From Herminiimonas sp. (GTDB lineage: Bacteria; Pseudomonadota; Gammaproteobacteria; Burkholderiales; Burkholderiaceae): a stretch of DNA of 64,000 nucleotides. The stretch's first letter is position 1, and each line of letters starts with the position of its first letter. The notes beneath the pieces were generated by a model, which saw only the letters and a program-made list of their open reading frames with translations, did not search any database and was not told the origin of the DNA. The DNA is taken from assembly GCF_030655415.1 (NCBI RefSeq), contig NZ_JAURVN010000014.1, forward strand, positions 496,001 to 560,000, written 5' to 3'. The translations under genes and the position numbers were made by a program. This document shows, one piece after another, positions 56,190-64,000 of the stretch.

Positions 56190-57194
56190 TTAAACGGCTA
56201 GCGCTTCGTCAGCATCAGCTTTTGTTACCAGCGGCACGACTGGATTCCAGCATGCCAGCCGTTCACCACCCGCAGAAATAATCGCAGGCCGCTCGCTCAA
56301 ACAATGCTCGCTCGCATTATCGCAACGTGGTGCAAAGCTGCATCCTGGCGGTAGTGCGGCAAGATTTGGCGGAGCGCCGCGCACTGCAGGCAAAGGCTTG
56401 CCGCGATTATCGTGACTGACCGTCGATGCCAGCAAACCCGCTGTGTAAGGATGGCGTGGCGTCGTGACGATGCCCTTGACTGTATTTTCTTCCACGATGC
56501 GACCGCCGTACATGACAGCAATGCGATCGGCGACTTCCACTGCGGCACCGATGTCATGCGTGACAAAAATCACGGACATGCCGGTCTCTTTTTGCAGCTC
56601 GCGCAACAACAGCAAAATCTGAATCTGTACCGAAGCATCCAGCGCGGTGGTAGGTTCATCCGCCAACAGCAATTTAGGTTTGCAAGCGAGCGCCAATGCG
56701 ATCATCGCGCGCTGCCGCATACCGCCCGACAATTCATGCGGATACGCATCGTAACGACGACGCGATTGAGGAATTTGTACCCGATCCAGCATCTGCAAAG
56801 CGCGCTGCATCGCGGTGTCCTGGCTCACCGATTCGTGGGCTCGTATCGCTTCCGTAATTTGCTGGCCGACCGTATAGACCGGATCGAAAGCCAGTCCAGG
56901 CTCCTGGAAAATCATCGAAGTCGTACCACCGCGATACATCTCCAGCGCGCGACCTTTCAATCCCAACACATCTTGTCCATCGACTTCGATATGGCCGCTG
57001 ATACGCGTCGTGCGCTGCGGATGCAAACGCAACAAGGTACGCAAGGTAACGCTCTTGCCAGAACCCGATTCACCCAGCAAACCCAATACTTCTCCAGCCT
57101 GTAAATCGAAGCTGACATTATCGAGTGCATTGGCACGGCGATTGCCATGAAACTCCACGCTCAAATCGCGTACTGATACCAAAGGCTTGTTCAT
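56190..57194 (-). CDS. Peptide-type ABC transporter ATP-binding protein (DppD/OppD-like)
   Basis: 334 residues. Walker A GESGSGKS, signature LSGGMRQR, Walker B LLLADEPTTALDASVQ and the switch His in VTHDIGA are intact. The C-terminal oligopeptide-type tail has Cys residues in PPGCSFAPRCDNASEHC, as in iron-sulfur-binding Dpp/Opp ATPases. It overlaps the upstream ATPase gene by four bases (ATGA) and is last in the operon. Substrate not determined. Confidence 0.9.
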   Translation of the reverse strand: MNKPLVSVRDLSVEFHGNRRANALDNVSFDLQAGEVLGLLGESGSGKSVTLRTLLRLHPQRTTRISGHIEVDGQDVLGLKGRALEMYRGGTTSMIFQEPGLAFDPVYTVGQQITEAIRAHESVSQDTAMQRALQMLDRVQIPQSRRRYDAYPHELSGGMRQRAMIALALACKPKLLLADEPTTALDASVQIQILLLLRELQKETGMSVIFVTHDIGAAVEVADRIAVMYGGRIVEENTVKGIVTTPRHPYTAGLLASTVSHDNRGKPLPAVRGAPPNLAALPPGCSFAPRCDNASEHCLSERPAIISAGGERLACWNPVVPLVTKADADEALAV

Positions 57195-58261
57195 GCAGCC
57201 ACCTCTTCGATTGCTTTTGTGTGACCGGAAACAGGATCATTCATATGACATGCGACGGCATGTCCTTCGCCATTCGCAACCTGCAATAGCGCAGGAATTT
57301 TCGCTGCACAAACTGCCTCAGCATGCGGGCAGCGCTCACGGAAGCGACAACCGCTAGGCGGATTAATTGGATTCGGCGGATCGCCAGCCAGCGGTGAATG
57401 CTGAGTGCGATTTTCGGGATCCATCGATGGCACCGCCGACAATAAAGCCGTCGTGTACGGATGACGTGCGCTGCCATAAATCTGCTCGACCGGGCCCATC
57501 TCTACGACCTGGCCCATGTACATCACCATCACATCGTCGCTGATGTAATGCACGACGTGCAAATCATGCGAGATGAACAAATAAGTCAGGTCGTGTTCGG
57601 CTTTCAATTCCTGCAGCAGATTCAAGACTTGTGCTTGCACTGATTTATCCAGCGCCGCAACCGCTTCATCGAGAATCACCAAGCGCGGCTGGAATGCCAA
57701 GGCACGCGCAATGTTCACACGCTGCCGCTGACCACCAGACAATTCATGCGGATAACGCGATGCAAATTGCGATGGCTCCAAACCTACGCGCGCCAATAAT
57801 GCACGTGCCTGTTCGTTCGCATCCTTCTCGGATACACCATGCACTTGCGGACCGTAGGCAATCGTATCGCCTATCGTCAAACGTGGATTCAATGAGGCGA
57901 AGGAATCCTGAAATACCATCTGCAGATTGCGACGGAATTCCTTGAACTCGATGCCACCAAATTCAGCAACACCATCGCCATCAAAAATCATGTTGCCGCT
58001 ATCCGGATCGATCAAGCGCGCAACCAATCGTGCGGTCGTCGATTTGCCGCAGCCGGATTCACCTACGATGCCTAGCGTCTTGCCTTTGGCGACAGAAAAA
58101 CTAACGCCATCGACTGCGTGCACGAATTTTTTCTCACGCTGAAAAACACCGCCCCGCACAGGGAAATATTTTTTCAGATTGTTGACTACCAGCAGCGGTT
58201 GCGCAGGGCCGCCGCGGTCTACTGGATTGGCAACAGGAAGGGTCATGTCATCAGGTTTCAT
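57191..58261 (-). CDS. Peptide-type ABC transporter ATP-binding protein (DppF/OppF-like)
   Basis: 356 residues. Walker A GESGCGKST, signature LSGGQRQRVNIARAL and the switch His in ISHDLHVV are intact. Walker B reads LVILDEAVAALDKSVQAQ, where most relatives have Pro after DE and Val after ALD. The C-terminal tail keeps the Cys cluster PSGCRFRERCPHAEAVC. It overlaps both neighbours by four bases. It precedes the DppD-like gene, the reverse of the common D-F order. Confidence 0.9.
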   Translation of the reverse strand: MKPDDMTLPVANPVDRGGPAQPLLVVNNLKKYFPVRGGVFQREKKFVHAVDGVSFSVAKGKTLGIVGESGCGKSTTARLVARLIDPDSGNMIFDGDGVAEFGGIEFKEFRRNLQMVFQDSFASLNPRLTIGDTIAYGPQVHGVSEKDANEQARALLARVGLEPSQFASRYPHELSGGQRQRVNIARALAFQPRLVILDEAVAALDKSVQAQVLNLLQELKAEHDLTYLFISHDLHVVHYISDDVMVMYMGQVVEMGPVEQIYGSARHPYTTALLSAVPSMDPENRTQHSPLAGDPPNPINPPSGCRFRERCPHAEAVCAAKIPALLQVANGEGHAVACHMNDPVSGHTKAIEEVAA

Positions 58262-59154
58262 CGGCGGATATCCATGGCTGAACGAACGCCGTCTGCCAAC
58301 AAGTTAAAGGCAATCGACGTCATGAAAATAAACATGCCTGGCAATGCGGCAACCCAAGGATTGCGGAAAATTGCCGAGCGCAAAGTGTTGAGCATCAAGC
58401 CCCATTCCGGCTCTGGCGGACGTACGCCCAGACCGAGGAAGGACAAACCGGCAGCGAGAATCATGCTGACGCTTAGTAAACCTGTCGCATACACGAACAC
58501 TGGTCCGAGTACATTGCCAAGCACATGCACGCGAATAATCGAGAACGCACTCGCACCGCTCATGCGCGCTGCTTCGATGTAGTCAAGCTTGCGTACTTGC
58601 GTGGTTACGCTTTCTGCCACCCGAACAATTTGCGGCACGAATACCAATGTCAGCGCCAGGATGCTGTTACTCATGCCAGGCCCCAATGCGCCGGAAATCG
58701 CAACCGCCAGCAAAACAGAAGGGAACGCGTAGAACACATCGAGTACGCGCATGATGATCATATTGAGTTTGCCACCGACATAACCGGCCAACAAACCTAT
58801 CGAAGTACCGATACCGAACGCAGCCAATACCGGCAGCACGCCCATCATCAAGGACAAGCGGCCGCCGTACATCAGGCGCGTCAACATGTCGCGGCCGAGT
58901 TCATCAGTACCGAACCAGTGACCTTCGCTACCTATCGGTAACAAGCGGCGAATCATGCTGCCTTTGAATGGATCAGCTGGCGCCAACCAAGGTGCAAACA
59001 CTGCGGCACCGACGATCAGCAAAATAACCAATGCGGCACCCATTGCGACTGGATCTCGTACCAGTTGACGTAAAACTGTGGTCCAGTAACCGCGCGGTTG
59101 CGCTGTAACGACAGGCATCGCAGGTTGCGGAAAAAATTGTATAGAAGAAGCCAT
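58258..59154 (-). CDS. Peptide-type ABC transporter permease (DppC/OppC-like)
   Basis: 298 residues with about six membrane segments. The N-terminal OppC-N region (LRQLVRDPVAMGAALVILLI) and the EAA loop (YIEAARMSGASAFSIIRVHV) are typical. HWFGTDELGRDMLTRLMYGG is a Dpp/OppC hallmark. It overlaps the next ATPase gene by four bases. Confidence 0.93.
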   Translation of the reverse strand: MASSIQFFPQPAMPVVTAQPRGYWTTVLRQLVRDPVAMGAALVILLIVGAAVFAPWLAPADPFKGSMIRRLLPIGSEGHWFGTDELGRDMLTRLMYGGRLSLMMGVLPVLAAFGIGTSIGLLAGYVGGKLNMIIMRVLDVFYAFPSVLLAVAISGALGPGMSNSILALTLVFVPQIVRVAESVTTQVRKLDYIEAARMSGASAFSIIRVHVLGNVLGPVFVYATGLLSVSMILAAGLSFLGLGVRPPEPEWGLMLNTLRSAIFRNPWVAALPGMFIFMTSIAFNLLADGVRSAMDIRR

Positions 59155-59176
59155 GGTTTAACCTTTCAAGCGCTTT

Positions 59177-60127
59177 TCAGCGACCCATGCGGGGATCAAG
59201 TAGCGGTTGCAAAATGTCGACCAGCAAATTGAGCGCGACGAAGAACATGCACAGCACGAGGATTGTGCCTTGCAACAGCGGCATATCGCGCTGGAAGATC
59301 GCAGTGTTCAGCAGGAAGCCGGTCCCCGGCCATGCGAAAACGGTTTCCACCAGAATTGAACCGCCCATCAAGTAACCAATTTGCAAACCAGTAACAGCCA
59401 GCACGGTCGGTGCAGTGTTCTTGGCGATGTGGCGGAAGATCGCGCCATTGCTGAGACCGCGTGCACGCAGCGCGACTACAAATTCCTGCTCCAGCATTTC
59501 AGCGACCAGTGCACGTACGGTGCGCGTGATGATGCCCATAGGGATCACCGACAGCGTGATCGCTGGCAGTACCAGATAGCGAAAATGTTCGAGGTCCCAC
59601 GCCCAATCGGACGAGCCGCCCGGCCCGGCTCCCATCGCGGGAAACCAACCTAGTTGTGTGGAAAAAATAATGGTGAGTACCAGACCCAACCAGTAATGCG
59701 GCACGCTGACGCCGATCACAGAAATGAAAGTCGCAATCCTGTCGATCACACTGCCGTGCCAATAGCCTGCCAGCGCACCGAGCACGCAACCTGCAATCAC
59801 ACCGGCCAGACCTGCGACACCTGCCAGCAACAGCGTGTTACTGACGGCGCTCATGACTTCTGTCACGACTTCACGTCCTGATGCAATCGAGGTACCGAGA
59901 TCACCCTGCACTGCGCGCAATAACCACATGCCGTATTGCACAGGCACCGGCTTATCGAGACCATAGGCGCTCTTCAGCGCGGCGATTACATCGGCAGGTG
60001 CATCAGCAGGCGCGATCGCATTCAGCGGATCGCCAGGCGCCAGATACACCAGCATGAAAGACAGGACCGTCACACTCAGTGCAATCGGAATCGCGTACAG
60101 CAGACGTTTCAAAATATAGGAGAACAT
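59177..60127 (-). CDS. Peptide-type ABC transporter permease (DppB/OppB-like)
   Basis: 316 residues from the ATG at 60127; a TTG two codons earlier is in frame. About six membrane segments. Family features are the start YILKRLLYAIPIALSVTVLS, YGLDKPVPVQYGMWLLRAVQ, GDLGTSI and the EAA loop FVVALRARGLSNGAIFRHIA. It begins the membrane part of the operon, 22 bases before the second permease gene. Confidence 0.93.
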   Translation of the reverse strand: MFSYILKRLLYAIPIALSVTVLSFMLVYLAPGDPLNAIAPADAPADVIAALKSAYGLDKPVPVQYGMWLLRAVQGDLGTSIASGREVVTEVMSAVSNTLLLAGVAGLAGVIAGCVLGALAGYWHGSVIDRIATFISVIGVSVPHYWLGLVLTIIFSTQLGWFPAMGAGPGGSSDWAWDLEHFRYLVLPAITLSVIPMGIITRTVRALVAEMLEQEFVVALRARGLSNGAIFRHIAKNTAPTVLAVTGLQIGYLMGGSILVETVFAWPGTGFLLNTAIFQRDMPLLQGTILVLCMFFVALNLLVDILQPLLDPRMGR

Positions 60128-60320
60128 AAACAACTTTCAGCGATACAGCTTGATAAGAAAAACAGAATTCGGTACTGCAGCAATTCAAAAACTAGAATCC
60201 TCGGTGCCGTGACGCGATACAGCTTTCGCTGCACCGCGTCCGGGAGGACTTCAAGGGAACAACATCACTACAAAAACTAATTACTAAACAACAGATTTCA
60301 TCAGTGAACTGCCACCGGCA
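60128..60320. other. Gap between the binding-protein gene and permease genes
   Basis: 193 bases with a 12-base direct repeat GCGATACAGCTT (60140-60151 and 60214-60225). No clear terminator is seen, so the permease genes are probably read from the binding-protein promoter, with some loss of transcripts. Confidence 0.45.
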
Positions 60321-61928
<1,608 letters not shown>

Positions 61929-62255
61929 GGCAATCTCCATTTAAAGGACACAAAAAGGATGTGACATGTCAGATATAAGCATGTCGCATGCCAGTTCATG
62001 GCTTTATAGGAAAATCCCAATAAAAGCGCGCTTATTGGGCTATGTTGACGCGCAAATAAGGCTAACTAGCGCTCTGAATCGCACTGTTCGTAAGTTGTTT
62101 GTAAGCAAAGGCACCGTTTTGGAACGCATGCGCCCCATCATGGGAGATGGCTATTCACGGTGATTGCAGGAAATGGATTTGGATGAGGCGTGAACATGGA
62201 TGGCGCAATAATCTTCGTCACAAATAAAAAAGCATCCAGTCGGATGCTTTTTTAT
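61929..62255. other. Gap between metC and the binding-protein gene
   Basis: 327 bases with the promoter region of the transporter operon. Visible are an inverted repeat GACATG/CATGTC with 11 bases between (around 61962-61984), a CCCAATAA/TTATTGGG hairpin (62016-62039) and, next to metC, the terminator at 62226-62253. A forward frame at 61966-62163 has no support as a gene. Confidence 0.5.
62226..62253 (-). terminator. Terminator after metC (copy 2 of a near-identical pair)
   Basis: A 12-bp stem (62226-62237/62242-62253) with loop AGTC and T-tract ends two bases past the metC stop. Stem and flanks equal those at 56143-56170; only the loop differs. Confidence 0.93.
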
Positions 62256-63422
62256 TTATAAGAGTTTGAAGGCTTGCTCTATATCGGCGATCAAATCCTG
62301 CGGATCTTCCAGCCCGATATTCAAGCGCACTAGTTGCCCTTGATGTGGCCAGTTATTCCGCATGTATTGCATGCGATATGGCACTGCCAGGCTATTCACG
62401 CCGCCCCAGCTGAAACCAATCTTGAACAGCTTCAGGCTATCTACAAAGCGATCCGTCTGTGCTTCTGTGTAGCGAGGGTCAAACAAGACAGAAAACAATC
62501 CACCAGCACCGCTGAAATCGCGCTTCCATATTTCATGCCCTGGACATTCAGGCAGTGCAGGATGCAAGACCGTCGCGATTTCCGGACGCGTCTGCAACCA
62601 GCTGGCGATCTTGCGTGCAGTGGCATCATGCGCATCGAAACGCAACTTCATCGTTGGCAAGCTGCGCAGCACTAGATAACTGTCATCCGCGCTGACGCCA
62701 AATCCGAGTCGCATGTGAGCCAATTCCAGCTTGTGATTCAAAGCTTGATCTTGCGTGATCACCGCACCCATCAATACATCCGAACCGCCAGATTGATATT
62801 TAGTCAGCGCCTGCATAACAATGTCCACACCGAGGTCGAACGCACGCAAGGCGATCCCAGCCGACCACGTATTGTCGAGCGCGACCAATACGCCTTTTGC
62901 ATGCGCTGCTTTGCAAATGGCAGGAATGTCAGGCACTTCCATAGAGACCGAACCTGGTGCTTCGGTCCAAATCAATTTGGTATTCGACTGAATCAAATCC
63001 GTGATGCCGCTGCCGATCAAAGGATCGTAATAACGCGCGCTGATGCCGAAGTCTTGCTCCAGCCAATTAGCCAGTTCACGATTCGGGTTATAGACGTTAT
63101 CGGGAATCAGTACATCGTCGCCGCTTTTCAGAAAAGCGAAGTCGACCATCGCAATCGCGGACAAGCCGCTGGGCGCGAGCAGGCAATGCTTGCCATCTTC
63201 AATCGCGGCGAGACGTGCTTCCAGCGTGAAGGTAGTTGGTGTGCCGTGCAGGCCGTAGGTATATGCAGTTTTGTCCTGCCAGTTGCGTGAGCGCATGCTG
63301 GCTACATCCTTGAACAATACTGTCGATGCGTGGTGTATCGCTTGCGGGAATGCGGCAAATCCTTCCGGCGCCACATAGTCATTGTGTATCAGTGCGGTTT
63401 GGAAGGATGGGCGATCTGCCAC
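62256..63422 (-). CDS. metC: Cystathionine beta-lyase
   Basis: 388 residues; PLP enzyme of the Cys/Met metabolism family, expected to cleave cystathionine to homocysteine, pyruvate and ammonia. The PLP lysine is Lys208 in ALTKYQSGGSDVLMGAV. Other family features are YTYGLHGTPTTFTLEARLAA, ALDNTWSAG and the late SWGGVNSLAVPY, which is MetC-type rather than MetB-type. The start is GTG at 63422 with GGAG upstream. It lies 46 bases after a small exported-protein gene. Other lyases of the family cannot be fully excluded. Confidence 0.88.
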   Translation of the reverse strand: MADRPSFQTALIHNDYVAPEGFAAFPQAIHHASTVLFKDVASMRSRNWQDKTAYTYGLHGTPTTFTLEARLAAIEDGKHCLLAPSGLSAIAMVDFAFLKSGDDVLIPDNVYNPNRELANWLEQDFGISARYYDPLIGSGITDLIQSNTKLIWTEAPGSVSMEVPDIPAICKAAHAKGVLVALDNTWSAGIALRAFDLGVDIVMQALTKYQSGGSDVLMGAVITQDQALNHKLELAHMRLGFGVSADDSYLVLRSLPTMKLRFDAHDATARKIASWLQTRPEIATVLHPALPECPGHEIWKRDFSGAGGLFSVLFDPRYTEAQTDRFVDSLKLFKIGFSWGGVNSLAVPYRMQYMRNNWPHQGQLVRLNIGLEDPQDLIADIEQAFKLL

Positions 63423-63468
63423 GCGATTCTCCGATCGGGAATGAATACTTTTCTAGCTAGCTGCGATA

Positions 63469-63966
63469 TTACTGCTTGCTGACGACGCCCTTGCCTGCTT
63501 TGGACGAAGTTTGCTTTTGAGCTTGCGGAATAATTTTCAGCGTAAACGGTTTGGTAATCGAGCCGTCAGCCGACATCCAGGTACCTACCAGAACATCACC
63601 TTCCAGCTTGCCATCCCATTGGCCGGAAATATCGGTACCGTTGACAGACTCTTCCATGAACAGAACGCCATCTTTCTCGATGTCACCAGCTAACAATATC
63701 TTGTGCGAATTACCGAAGATGAAATATTCGCCTTCATGGCCTTCATCGACTTCTGCTTTTGGACGCAGGTTAACTTGTATCTGCACATCACCGACCGTAC
63801 CGCGCAACGCTACCGGTTTCTGAAAAATGACAGGCGCAGCCGATACCGCTACCGGTGCTGCTGCAGGAACTGCAATCACTGCCACTGGCTTCACGTCTGC
63901 AGCAAAACCATTCGCGGCCAAAACCAGCGTTGCAATCAGCGATACGTTCAAAACTTTTTTCATCAT
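63469..63966 (-). CDS. Exported protein of unknown function
   Basis: 165 residues from the ATG at 63966; adjacent ATG codons and an earlier start at 63978 are possible. A signal peptide (about 1-22, ending NGFA) is followed by an Ala/Val/Pro-rich linker (about 25-50) and a beta-rich domain (about 55-150: VIFQKPVALRGTVGDVQIQV, then GEYFIFGNSHKILLAGDIEK, GQWDGKLEGDVLVGTWMSAD). It ends in a Lys/Ser-rich tail. I do not recognise a family. It is upstream of metC on the same strand. Confidence 0.75.
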   Translation of the reverse strand: MMKKVLNVSLIATLVLAANGFAADVKPVAVIAVPAAAPVAVSAAPVIFQKPVALRGTVGDVQIQVNLRPKAEVDEGHEGEYFIFGNSHKILLAGDIEKDGVLFMEESVNGTDISGQWDGKLEGDVLVGTWMSADGSITKPFTLKIIPQAQKQTSSKAGKGVVSKQ

Positions 63967-64000
63967 GCTTCGGCCCACAGATCATGCGCATCGGCGCCAG

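Noticed and set aside
60140..60225. 12-base direct repeat GCGATACAGCTT as mobile-element trace
   Set aside because: Only two copies 74 bases apart, with no transposase or inverted ends; noted as a repeat only.
61966..62163. Forward 65-residue open frame between metC and the transporter operon
   Set aside because: No ribosome-binding site and no recognisable features; the region contains inverted repeats more likely to be regulatory.

Overview
The window looks like a chromosomal segment of a motile betaproteobacterium, most likely from the Oxalobacteraceae (Herminiimonas/Janthinobacterium-like). The grounds are the rpsO-pnp-tpiA order, an OFA-family oxalate:formate antiporter-like gene, OmpR/EnvZ, mfd-serB and ispD-ispF neighbours typical of Burkholderiales, and a flagellar locus with FlaG, YcgR and a short FlhB-like protein next to a second FliK. 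This assignment is inference from protein resemblance and gene order; no search was run. No insertion sequence, prophage, integrase, CRISPR array or plasmid origin is visible.

Layout. 0-8.8 kb is housekeeping and small envelope genes: tpiA (cut by the window edge), pnp, rpsO, a BamE-like lipoprotein, an oxalate/formate-type MFS carrier, two small exported proteins, a chalcone-isomerase-like protein coupled to a GPH-type MFS carrier, and tRNA-Arg(ACG). 9.0-13.1 kb is regulatory: a PAS histidine kinase with a NarL-type regulator, then a diguanylate cyclase. 13.5-45.2 kb is one continuous flagellar region: fliC-flaG-fliD-fliS-fliT-fliK2-flhX-ycgR, fliE (reverse), fliFGHIJK, fliLMNOPQR, then flgBCDEFGHIJKL on the reverse strand, and flgA-flgM-flgN forward. 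45.3-56.1 kb holds a small charged exported protein, ompR-envZ, a small membrane protein, a shell-less encapsulated-ferritin-like protein (EncFtn), ispD-ispF, mfd, serB and two membrane proteins. 56.2-64 kb holds a peptide-type ABC transporter operon, metC and a small exported protein.

How the genes work together. The flagellar genes cover basal body, hook, export apparatus, junction, filament and their chaperones. Stator, flhA/flhB, the master regulator, sigma-28 and chemotaxis genes are not in the window. Sigma-28 type promoters (TAAA, 15 bp, GCCGATAA-like) can be read in front of fliC and flgM, with a weaker one before flgK, matching the usual late-gene logic with FlgM as anti-sigma factor. 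A diguanylate cyclase directly upstream of fliC and the PilZ flagellar brake YcgR at the end of the same gene block place c-di-GMP synthesis and response inside the motility locus.

Most worth a second look: the EncFtn ferroxidase gene with no encapsulin shell gene beside it and no visible targeting tail; the FlhB-like/FliK-like pair in which the NPTH autocleavage motif is replaced; the long inverted repeat overlapping the fliC promoter; the hairpin-rich 403-base gap between fliK and fliL; and the coupled chalcone-isomerase-like/MFS pair.
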